A DNA stretch of 64,000 bases, taken from NCBI GenBank assembly GCA_964419605.1, contig CAYQQM010000019.1, forward strand, positions 3,221 through 67,220. The letters run 5' to 3'. Made by a program: the position numbers and the translations under genes. Source of the stretch: JABFXX01 sp964419605 (GTDB taxonomy: Bacteria > Myxococcota_A > Polyangia > Haliangiales > Haliangiaceae). Of the stretch, positions 53,834-61,939 are shown in pieces (within the stretch, counting starts at the first letter, position 1; each line of letters starts with the position of its first letter). The notes under the pieces are model-generated. The model was given only the letters and a program-made list of their open reading frames with translations, did no database searches and was not told the origin of the DNA.

Positions 53834-55446
53834 TGGCCGCGCGAAAGGGTAAGTGGGACAGTGTTGGTGTGAACCACCATGCTCTGCTCGCAGAAATCGC
53901 GCTCGGCGAGGACAGCACCCGGCAGTTCAAGCGCGACGCGACCAACGCCGACGGACTCGCTGCGGAGATGGCCGCGTTTGCGAACGCCGCGGGCGGCACG
54001 ATCTATCTCGGCGTCGGTGACGACGGATCGACGCCGGGGCTCTCGCCCGATGACGTCAAACGGCTGAATCAGCTCATCGGCAACGCCGCAAGCCAGGCTG
54101 TGCGGAGCCCACTCACGGTGCAGACCAAGAACATCGCGCTGCCCGCCGGTCGTTTGGTGATCGCCCTGTCGATTCCAAAGGGCCTAGACAAGCCGTACTT
54201 CGATAGGAACGGCGTGGTGTGGCTCAAGGCCGGCGCGGATAAGCGGCGCATCAACTCGAAAGAGGAGCTGCGTCGGCTGTACCAGACGACCGACCAGTTC
54301 CATGCGGACGAGCTGCCGACCCCAGCGAAGCTCGAGGCATTGGACGATCTACGGTTCCGCGATTTCTTGCGCGACACCTATGGTCAGAAGCTACCGCCTG
54401 GCGCAGCGGATCGGCGGCGCCTGTTGCAGAACCTGAACCTGGCGACGAGTGGTGGCGTACTCAACCTCGCGGGGCTACTGCTGTTCGTGGAGCAGCCGCA
54501 GCGTTTTAAGCCGCAGTTCGTCGTCAAGGCGGTGAAATATCCTGGAACGGACATCCATACGTCGAAGTACGACGATACCGAGGATTTCGCCGGCCCGCTG
54601 CGCCGCGTATTCGATGACGCGCTCGCGTTCGTGCTCCGAAACCTGCGCAAAGTGCAGGCGGGGCGCGGCGTCAACAGTCCGGGCCAGCCTGAGATTCCGC
54701 CGGTTGTGTTCGAGGAGCTGCTTGTCAACGCGCTGGTACATCGCGATTACCTGATCAGCGCGCCGATTCGCGTGTTTGTCTTTGACGATCGCATCGAGAT
54801 CATTAGCCCAGGAACGCTGCCAAACAGCCTCACCATCGAGAATATCCGCGCTGGCAATTCGAACCTCCGCAACCCGATCTTGGCGAGCTTCGTGGCCAAG
54901 GGCGTGCTCCCCTACCGTGGACTCGATCTGGCGTGCCGCGCGCGCTCGAAGCGTGGCCAGATATCGAGTTTCGCGACGACCGGGATAGCAGCCTATTCAT
55001 CGCCACGGTGCACCGCAAGGTGCCTTTACCCGGCGCGTTGGAGCTCGCGGGAACTACCCAGAACACTACCCAGAAAACTACCCAGAAAACTACCCAGAAA
55101 ACTACCCAGAAAACTACCCAGAAAACTACCCNNNNNNNNNNNNNNNNNNNNNNNNNNNNNNNNNNNNNNNNNNNNNNNNNNNNNNNNNNNNNNNNNNNNN
55201 NNNNNNNNNNNNNNNNNNNNNNNNNNNNNNNAGAAAATTCTAACCCTCATCGCCCAGGATCCCGGCATCACGCGAGAAGCGCTAGCTACGGCAATCGGCA
55301 TTACCGCCGACGGTGTAAAGTACCACCTCCGCAAATTGCAGCGCGGGGGTACGCTCCGGCGTATCGGCCCCGATAAGGGTGGACGATGGGAGGAAGCCTC
55401 AACAGCGACGAAGACTGCGCGACGAAACCCGGGGCCAGGGCGATGA
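53833..55446 (+). CDS. AlbA_2/Schlafen-like ATP-binding regulator, frameshifted and containing an assembly gap
   Basis: A protein that starts by TAATG coupling to the previous gene. It has an N-terminal AlbA_2 (Schlafen AlbA_2) domain: EDSTRQFKRDATNADGLAAEM, then AFANAAGGTIYLGVGDDGS (about 45-65), and GVVWLKAGADKRRI. A GHKL-like C-terminal part contains VFEELLVNALVHRDYL and IEIISPGTLPNSLT. At about 54925 the frame should shift: restoring one G gives RGLGSGVPRALEAWPDIEF, the expected family end. The true frame then enters a TTQK tandem repeat, a 100-N gap and a winged helix (KILTLIAQDPGITREALATA ... VKYHLRKLQ). These proteins are often regulators near defence or restriction loci. Confidence 0.75.
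   Translation: MAARKGKWDSVGVNHHALLAEIALGEDSTRQFKRDATNADGLAAEMAAFANAAGGTIYLGVGDDGSTPGLSPDDVKRLNQLIGNAASQAVRSPLTVQTKNIALPAGRLVIALSIPKGLDKPYFDRNGVVWLKAGADKRRINSKEELRRLYQTTDQFHADELPTPAKLEALDDLRFRDFLRDTYGQKLPPGAADRRRLLQNLNLATSGGVLNLAGLLLFVEQPQRFKPQFVVKAVKYPGTDIHTSKYDDTEDFAGPLRRVFDDALAFVLRNLRKVQAGRGVNSPGQPEIPPVVFEELLVNALVHRDYLISAPIRVFVFDDRIEIISPGTLPNSLTIENIRAGNSNLRNPILASFVAKGVLPYRGLDLACRARSKRGQISSFATTGIAAYSSPRCTARCLYPARWSSRELPRTLPRKLPRKLPRKLPRKLPRKLPXXXXXXXXXXXXXXXXXXXXXXXXXXXXXXXXXXKILTLIAQDPGITREALATAIGITADGVKYHLRKLQRGGTLRRIGPDKGGRWEEASTATKTARRNPGPGR
55054..55131 (+). repeat. 12-base tandem repeat encoding TTQK, broken by the gap
   Basis: The unit ACTACCCAGAAA is repeated about six and a half times (the second unit has AAC for AAA) up to the N-run. 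After the gap the sequence resumes AGAAAATTCTAACC, which is exactly how the repeat would end (Q-K-I-L). The assembly therefore collapsed or broke inside the repeat, and its true copy number is unknown. Confidence 0.9.
55132..55231. other. Assembly gap of exactly 100 N
   Basis: The run is 100 N long, a conventional placeholder for a gap of unknown size. It interrupts the TTQK tandem repeat of the AlbA_2 gene. Reading frame across it has no meaning. Confidence 0.99.
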
Positions 55447-55458
55447 TCGGTCGAGGCA

Positions 55459-55638
55459 ATGAAGAAAGTCCGAGGCCGTATCCAGCTCCCTCAGGATCTT
55501 GCGCAGCGAGAACTCGTCCAGCAGGTGGACGTAACCGACCTCGTCACTTCTTTGATTAAAGTCAAACGGCACTTTGCGACTGCCACCCGCAGCAACGGGA
55601 TGCAGCTGCTATGCCGAGATCATCCTGGCAGCGAATAG
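55459..55638 (+). CDS. Possible 59-residue protein resembling the start of a DnaG/CHC2 zinc finger
   Basis: ATG 55459 opens a 59-residue frame, MKKVRGRIQLPQDL..., continuing VDVTDLVTSLIKVKRHFATA and ending GMQLLCRDHPGSE. The pattern VDxxDLV...IKVKR...LCRDH resembles the N-terminal VDIVDVIxxYVKLKKxGxxYxGLCPFH of primase CHC2 zinc fingers, with Cys-x2-His as CRDH. It may be a truncated primase remnant or coincidence. GAGG is too close to be a good ribosome site. The rest of 55639-55763 holds no recognisable gene. Confidence 0.25.
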   Translation: MKKVRGRIQLPQDLAQRELVQQVDVTDLVTSLIKVKRHFATATRSNGMQLLCRDHPGSE

Positions 55639-55763
55639 TTCACCCTTAGTCGAGGCCACACCGCGGCACGTCAAGAAAAATCACCAACAGCATTCACCGT
55701 CGACCTTGGCCTGCTCCTGAGCGCGCCGGGAAAGCCTGGTCGAGAAGCGATCTCGATCAGCGG

Positions 55764-58700
55764 CTACTTCGGTTGGCATCCGCAATTACTACCGCTGTTT
55801 GCTAGGTCTTCTGTAATTCGGTTGGCCATTGCGTAAGCAGGTGCCTCGTATCGTTCGCTATCAAGGGCATACGTCACCCAGTCCAACCCATTCCTGAACT
55901 GACCAACATGTACAAGCTCATGACCAAGAAGTGCTAATCCTCCTGGAGAGCACGTATCTGGCGGGCCATCTCTAAAATATATATCATTGCCTAGCGTTAC
56001 GGCTCTCGCTGAGGGTTTGATCCATATTGGCGTTCCGTCTTCATGGAGGTCCGCACTGTCAAGGTCGATTTGCGGTATATAACGCAGCAGCATCTTCTTT
56101 TCCCTATCTGACAGAGGACGCAAACCTAGGGAGTCAGTGTCCCGCATCGGACTACGCAGATAGTTGTAGAGATTCAGTCCGCCATTTTCGCCAATAGGAT
56201 CGCGGTTAAGCCAGCGTTGACGCTGCGGGTCGTAGGCTCGAAACACCGCTAGAGCGAGGCCGGCGTGGGCGGTGGTTGCGAGCCCGGCGAAGCCAATGTC
56301 GGAGTCGAGGTCTCCCGCGGGCTTGGTAGTGGCGCCGTAAGGGTCGTAGGAATAGTGCGCGCGGATCTTGCTCGCCGCGTCGACGAGCTGGCGAACGCTG
56401 CCAAGATGATCGGTGACATAGTATAGGGAATCATTCCCAGAAATCATACCGTGGGAGAAGTACTGCTTGCTGATTGGCGAGCCGGGCTGGAGGTTGTCGT
56501 GTTCAAGGCAACGGGTAGCACCGCACCATGTGTAGGCGTGATCGGACAGTACTGCGGCATCGGATTTCTCGACGATGCGGACGATGCGACCAAGACCATC
56601 GTAGGCAAACCGGGTTTCGATACCGTCTCTGGTCGCGGAAATCAGGCGATTGCCGGCGTCCCACAGATAGCTGGCCCCGTCGAGCGCGGTGGGACTGCCG
56701 TTTGCGTCGTAGGTAGCGCCTGCGATCGCATTGGTCTCGGTGTAGGTCGTCGTCGTTGGGGCGCTGCCACCGGTGATCGAGGTGATGTTTGATGCTGGAT
56801 CATAAGCGTACCTGGTCGGGCTAGCCGGAATGCTGCTGCCCGAAACGGAGGTCAAGCGATTGGCTTCGTCGTAGACATAGGCCGTGACCTCGCCCTGCCC
56901 CGCGCCGCCGCAACTAAGGAGGTAGCACAAAGCGCCCAGTCCTGCTGCAAACAACACCCGGCCAGCTCGTTGCACGGTAGACCGGATGCGAACGATCAGC
57001 GCAACAAAGAGCATCAGCAATACCAATCCGACAAGGACAGCACGTGCAGCGCCAAAACGGTCAGCGCCACTCGGAGGGCTGCCGGACAACGCGCCCGAGA
57101 TCCGCCCCGCCGTCGCGCCAGTCGGTTTCGCCAAGGATCTCGCGGCATCCATGCTGGTCGCTTCCTGTCGCGTGAACGTGAGTACGTTGTGATTGGCATC
57201 GTAGGTGTAGCCGTATTGCGCAAGTAGCGCTTTGCCGGTCGACGGTGTGTACGTCAGCTGGCGCAACAGCGAGTCGCCCTTGGGACCATAGTAGTCAACG
57301 TTCATGCGCGGTCCGTGCGTGGATGCAATCGCGCTCACCCGTAGGGTTGCGTCGGCGTACTTGTACCTGAATTCATCGAGCGGATTGGCAACGCGATCCG
57401 GCCTGCCCACCGCATCGAATGTCATCGTCTCTGACCTGCCGTTGATGGTCTTACCGACCACGCGGCCCAGCTCATCGTAAGCATACGTCACGGTGTCCCG
57501 GTTCGCGGGTGCTCCGGCGACAGGGCTTTCGATCGAAAGGAGCTGATTCGCGCCAAGTGTTGGCGGCGCGGTGATCGGATGGTAGGCGAACGTCGTCTGA
57601 CCGGTATCGTCGGTCATCGACGCCAAACGCGGGAACACCGAATCGTAGACGAACTGCACCGACGGGGTCAGCTGCTTCGCATTGGGGTAGGAGATCGACG
57701 TCACACGATTGTCGATATCGTAACCGAACCGTTTCGCCTGACCGAGCGCATCGGTCACACTCGCAACGCGGCTCGTCGTCGCCTCGTAAGCGATGGTCTC
57801 CGTCGTGCCGTCGGCGTAGCGTTTTGCGATCGGGCGGCTTTGTAGGTCGATGTCCCAGCTCGTAACGTGGCCGTTCGGATCGGAGATCGACTTCAAAACG
57901 CCGTTTTCGTAGTAGTCAAACCGAGTCACTTGGCCGAGCGGATCGGTTACCGAGGTGCGGCGCTGGTTGGCGTCGTAGGTGTACGTCGTAACATTGCCGC
58001 GACGGTCCGTCGCCGAGATAAGGTCGAGCTTGTCGTACGCGTACTGCTCCGCAGTTGCGTCGGGATAGACAGCCCGGGTCAGCCGATCGAGCGCATCGTA
58101 TTCGTACGCGACGCTGTACCCCGCGGCATCGGTCTGCGACGCCACGCGGTCGAACTCGTCGTAGGCAAACGTTTGGACAACAGCTCCACTGGCATCGGTG
58201 ATCGCAGTCAGGCGACCGATCGTGTCGTAGCCATAGGTCGTGACATGTTGTTGCGGATCTGTGACCGCGGTCAGTTGGCCGGCGGCGTTGTAGGCATAGC
58301 TCGTGATTTGCCCCGACGCGTCCGTTGACGTGAGCGGTAGGTGTTGAGCGTTGTAGGTGAACCTCGCCAGCGTCACACGCTGAGGAGTTTGCGCACCGGG
58401 AATTTGCTGCTCGACGGCGAGGAGATCGATGTCGTTGGTGTCGTAGCTGAACACCGTTTGTCGCCCCTTCGGATCGACTGTCGCAAGAGGCTTGCCGCGG
58501 CGGTTGTACGTTGCGGTCGCAGCTTGCGCCGTAACGTTGTCGTCGAGGACCCGGCTGATCGAAGCAGGCAGATTGACCGTGCCTTCGTTGTAGGTCCAAT
58601 ATTGCCCAGGATAGGTGCGCCACACCCGGCTCTCGAGTGGGTTCTTGGTGCTCTCGAGGGTCGGGGCAGTCTGGCCGCCGGATGTATGCAACCAGTGGCT

Positions 58701-60872
58701 AAGCCTCGCTTTGGTGTAGTCGATGTCTCCATCGGGCGTAGGTCGCGCCAATGGCAGCACGTGTTTGTCCCAGTAGAAACTATTGCGCCAGGTCAGGTAG
58801 GTGTTGAACACGCCGGGCGGCGCCACCGGGTCGTAGTTGGCGATTCCCGGCGCTGCGTGAAGGAACTCGAGGCGCTCTGAAAACCCCATCGGGTCGACTA
58901 TTTCGAGGAAACGCGAGTTGCCGCCGCGTTGTCCGTAGCGGAAGCGCGTCGTTCCGTAGGGCGTGGTCAGCGAATTGACCAGGCCAGAATCGTCGTAGGT
59001 AACCGACGACGTAAGGCCGATGACGTCAGTGATTGAGGCAAGCTGGCCGGTCGGCAGATAGCGGATCACAGCGGCGCGCCCAAACGGGTCCGCAATCCGA
59101 GTGACGAGCAGTGGATTGTCCGCTTCATAACTGAACCCGGTGTTGCGGCCGGTTGCGTCCGTGATCGAGACGAGGCGAAGCTGACGGTCGTAATTGAGCG
59201 TAAGCGCGTTGCCGGCCGGATCGACGATCTGGGTCAGGAACACGCGACGCGGGCCGGTCGCCGCACCGTCGAGCAGCGCGAACACCTGCTTGCCTCCGCT
59301 GGGCATGCGCAGCTCATACGATGTGACCGGTCCGGTTGCGGGAATCCTCACCAGAACTGCCTGCATCTGGGCCTCGGGCCCGAACTCGCCGGTCGCCGCG
59401 TTGTACCGGCCACCATTGGTCGGATAGCTAACCGAACCGCCACCGGCGACAATGCGCAACACGCCGACCCCAGGAGCCGCGGGGTAATCCTGGATATAGG
59501 ACAGGACGTTCAATGTCCACTTGGGACTGACGTTGAAGAACCCAAAGGTCGCGGGCTGGTTTGCCTCGCGCTGGTTGTAGATCAATCGAACGTAGACCGG
59601 TGGCCCAATCGCGGGCGCATACCCAACGGGAATGTCGCTAAGGTGGAGACTACCCAGCATGGTATGCGCGTTGTAACCGCACATGCCCTGGCAGCTGCAC
59701 GACGCGCTGGTTGGCGAATTGGGATCCGCGCAAGAGTCTCGGATCGTGTCATCCGCGGGAGTCGTCGAGCCGATCTGACTTGTGCTGGTGAACCCCTTCC
59801 CGTAGATTCGGCTCGCTTCGCGCCGAGAAGCCATGCGCCATCGCGGGTCTTGCGCTGCGTCCTCGGGTACCAAAAAGAAGCCGGTGGTCTCGCTGTCGAT
59901 CGCGTCGCGGTTCACCAAAAGTTCATCGCTGCCAAAGCCAAAGGTGGGATCTTTGATCACGTAGCCGCCGTCACGTTCACCGACGATCGCGGCAAAGTGG
60001 CGAACGCGCCAGTGAACCACCGACGGCACCGGGATAGCCTGCCCCGGCTCGCGGTAGATCAGCCGATAGCGAAACTTGACCTGATCGGCGACGCGGCCGA
60101 GTTGCGCGAGCGAAAAGCCGCGCGGCCCAGAGCGCTGTTGGTCTACCAACGCGATCGCGTCGCGGCGAGCATCGCGCGCAATGAGCAGATTCTTCAGAGC
60201 AATCGGTCCACACAGATAGGCGATTCCTGGTTGATTGCGCATGATCCAAGCGCCTTCTTGGGCACCGGTCATCGTTTCGGTAGCCGGCCCAGTCAGTGGC
60301 CGGTTGCCCACGTCGAGAAAAAGCCGACCGAGATCCTCAACCCGACCAAGCCGGGCGTACATGCGGGCAAGCTCGCCGACCGCGCGGTCAACAAGCGCTT
60401 TGGCGCGAACATCGGCGGCCGCGCGCCCTTCGTTCCATGCGGTGCGCCAGCTCTCGAGTGCGCGTTCGAAATATCCTGCACGGTAGTAGGCAAATCCAAG
60501 ATTTGTGAGCACCGCAACTCGCCATCCCGAACTCGGATGGGACTGAGCGAACCGCGCGAGCCCAGCGAGTGGGAAGGCATCGTGGGCTTTCGCTGTGACC
60601 GCCTGGAATACGGAGATCGCGGCGTCAAGCGCGTTATCTTCGTCGGCAGTTGTTGGGCCCGTTGCCACAAGCGGCTCGTCGAGCCCGGCCACGATTCGTG
60701 CACCGCCGATGCGCGAAGGCGAAACGACGGAAGCAAGAGAACCTTTCTCTGCCAGCCGCGGGGACACCAAGGGAGCTCTCGTTCCCGCGCCCGTGTCGTT
60801 GGCCGGCACGACCAGGGCTGCGATCATCGCAAACAAACCAGCAGACACGAGCATTGCTATGTTTCGCTTCAT
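55764..60872 (-). CDS. RHS-repeat protein with C39-like region and HELVH C-terminal tip
   Basis: A 1702-residue exported protein, start ATG 60872 with AGGAG upstream and a signal peptide (MLVSAGLFAMIAALVVPA). Residues 115-200 are TPR-like. A C39/papain-like region has AYLCGPIALKNLL (Cys221), VRHFAAIVG (His292) and VIKDPTFG (Asp308). RHS/YD repeats follow (about 560-1540), for example YAYNAAGQLTAVTDPQQHVT, with a membrane segment near 1300-1335. The RHS core ends YDPQRQRWLNRDPIGENGG and then NLYNYLRSPMRDTDSLGL. The tip contains LLGHELVHVGQFRNG, an HExxH zinc site like DUF4157-type toxins. This is a polymorphic toxin layout. No immunity gene is obvious downstream. Confidence 0.85.
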   Translation of the reverse strand: MKRNIAMLVSAGLFAMIAALVVPANDTGAGTRAPLVSPRLAEKGSLASVVSPSRIGGARIVAGLDEPLVATGPTTADEDNALDAAISVFQAVTAKAHDAFPLAGLARFAQSHPSSGWRVAVLTNLGFAYYRAGYFERALESWRTAWNEGRAAADVRAKALVDRAVGELARMYARLGRVEDLGRLFLDVGNRPLTGPATETMTGAQEGAWIMRNQPGIAYLCGPIALKNLLIARDARRDAIALVDQQRSGPRGFSLAQLGRVADQVKFRYRLIYREPGQAIPVPSVVHWRVRHFAAIVGERDGGYVIKDPTFGFGSDELLVNRDAIDSETTGFFLVPEDAAQDPRWRMASRREASRIYGKGFTSTSQIGSTTPADDTIRDSCADPNSPTSASCSCQGMCGYNAHTMLGSLHLSDIPVGYAPAIGPPVYVRLIYNQREANQPATFGFFNVSPKWTLNVLSYIQDYPAAPGVGVLRIVAGGGSVSYPTNGGRYNAATGEFGPEAQMQAVLVRIPATGPVTSYELRMPSGGKQVFALLDGAATGPRRVFLTQIVDPAGNALTLNYDRQLRLVSITDATGRNTGFSYEADNPLLVTRIADPFGRAAVIRYLPTGQLASITDVIGLTSSVTYDDSGLVNSLTTPYGTTRFRYGQRGGNSRFLEIVDPMGFSERLEFLHAAPGIANYDPVAPPGVFNTYLTWRNSFYWDKHVLPLARPTPDGDIDYTKARLSHWLHTSGGQTAPTLESTKNPLESRVWRTYPGQYWTYNEGTVNLPASISRVLDDNVTAQAATATYNRRGKPLATVDPKGRQTVFSYDTNDIDLLAVEQQIPGAQTPQRVTLARFTYNAQHLPLTSTDASGQITSYAYNAAGQLTAVTDPQQHVTTYGYDTIGRLTAITDASGAVVQTFAYDEFDRVASQTDAAGYSVAYEYDALDRLTRAVYPDATAEQYAYDKLDLISATDRRGNVTTYTYDANQRRTSVTDPLGQVTRFDYYENGVLKSISDPNGHVTSWDIDLQSRPIAKRYADGTTETIAYEATTSRVASVTDALGQAKRFGYDIDNRVTSISYPNAKQLTPSVQFVYDSVFPRLASMTDDTGQTTFAYHPITAPPTLGANQLLSIESPVAGAPANRDTVTYAYDELGRVVGKTINGRSETMTFDAVGRPDRVANPLDEFRYKYADATLRVSAIASTHGPRMNVDYYGPKGDSLLRQLTYTPSTGKALLAQYGYTYDANHNVLTFTRQEATSMDAARSLAKPTGATAGRISGALSGSPPSGADRFGAARAVLVGLVLLMLFVALIVRIRSTVQRAGRVLFAAGLGALCYLLSCGGAGQGEVTAYVYDEANRLTSVSGSSIPASPTRYAYDPASNITSITGGSAPTTTTYTETNAIAGATYDANGSPTALDGASYLWDAGNRLISATRDGIETRFAYDGLGRIVRIVEKSDAAVLSDHAYTWCGATRCLEHDNLQPGSPISKQYFSHGMISGNDSLYYVTDHLGSVRQLVDAASKIRAHYSYDPYGATTKPAGDLDSDIGFAGLATTAHAGLALAVFRAYDPQRQRWLNRDPIGENGGLNLYNYLRSPMRDTDSLGLRPLSDREKKMLLRYIPQIDLDSADLHEDGTPIWIKPSARAVTLGNDIYFRDGPPDTCSPGGLALLGHELVHVGQFRNGLDWVTYALDSERYEAPAYAMANRITEDLANSGSNCGCQPK

Positions 60873-61151
60873 CGGGTTGCGCTCCTGGTAGTGTCGGCGT
60901 TGCCAGACGACCGGCGATTGGCACCCACGCATGACTGCCCAAACAACGGGGCAACAAACGGATATTCACCGCATGTCGCTCGTTCCGTGTCTGGCGAAGC
61001 CCGCGTATGCGCGGCATCCTCTCATTCCAACCTCTCAACCGTCCATCTCGAAATCGCGATATCCAGGAGTGGCACCAGGGGGCGCCAATTCCCCCCGCGG
61101 CCGACAGACTCGACCACGAAATGCCACCGTAGACGGAACGCCAACGGACTG

Positions 61152-61880
61152 CTACTTGCGCTGGACGGTACCGCCGTCGACTTTGAAGTCCGCGAACTGC
61201 CTCGCTACCAGCGCGGAAACCTCGGAGACGCGACCGCCGACTTTGGACTGGGTCCGCTCGAGCACCTCGACGATCGTCCGGCGAATCCGTCCCGACTCCT
61301 CGTCTGGGCGCAGCAGCGCATCCACCAAGGGTTCGCCGATCAAATTCGGGTCCTTTGCAGCGAGTCCCTCGATTGCGCTGAACCGCGAGTTTTCGTCGAA
61401 ATCGGCCAAGTAGGGCGTGACCCGCGTTACGACTTCGGCATCTGACATCGCGGCCTGCTCGCAGAACCACTTGATGAGGTCGATCCGCCGCTCGGGCATG
61501 CGCACGTATCCGGGAGGCTCGCTGGCGAACAGTTCATCGACCACGGACAGTTGCTGGTCGCGATTGGCAATTCGCTCGAGAACCCGCAATGGAAACGCCA
61601 GCTGTTCGGCCGACTTCATGTATCGGGTCAGCGGAGCGAGCGATGCCGTCCCGTGTTTCACGAGAACGTCGACGACCCAGTTTTTTTCCTGTTCGTCTTC
61701 CACACCCTTCATGCTCGTGATGCCGAATCGCTTGCACAGTCCAAACAGCGCTTCATCGCTGCCTAGGTCCCGCAGTTTCTCCAGAGCGGCAAACCGATCC
61801 GGCTGTTGCGCAAGCTTGTTGGTTGCTTTTTCGATGGTGCGCTGGAGCGCGCGATCCTTGGAAAATAGGCCAAAAACCAT
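61152..61880 (-). CDS. HEAT-repeat protein
   Basis: A 242-residue soluble helical protein with HEAT-like repeats: RFAALEKLRDLGSDEALFGLCKRFG near 30, NWVVDVLVKHGTASLAPLTRYM, LAFPLRVLERIA and SRFSAIEGLAAKDPNLIGEPLVDALL. No signal peptide. HEAT proteins are scaffolds, and small versions of this sort recur in Myxococcota without assigned roles. The start at 61880 is divergent from the cupredoxin-like lipoprotein, with about 60 bases between starts. The 279-base region behind it (60873-61151) contains no recognised feature. Confidence 0.75.
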   Translation of the reverse strand: MVFGLFSKDRALQRTIEKATNKLAQQPDRFAALEKLRDLGSDEALFGLCKRFGITSMKGVEDEQEKNWVVDVLVKHGTASLAPLTRYMKSAEQLAFPLRVLERIANRDQQLSVVDELFASEPPGYVRMPERRIDLIKWFCEQAAMSDAEVVTRVTPYLADFDENSRFSAIEGLAAKDPNLIGEPLVDALLRPDEESGRIRRTIVEVLERTQSKVGGRVSEVSALVARQFADFKVDGGTVQRK

Positions 61881-61939
61881 AATTTCTGGCGGACCTTAGC
61901 ATTGATTTGCAGCCCCGGGTCTCCCCTACAATGGTACCC

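Noticed and set aside
55054..55131. TTQK repeats as a CRISPR array
   Set aside because: There are no spacers; the units are contiguous 12-mers in a coding frame.
55459..55763. Transposase remnant between the AlbA_2 and RHS genes
   Set aside because: No DDE or integrase motifs could be read in either strand.
59643..61445. 600-codon plus-strand frame opposite the RHS N-terminus
   Set aside because: Antisense frame with shadow-like Arg/Ser composition, and it crosses two unrelated minus-strand genes.
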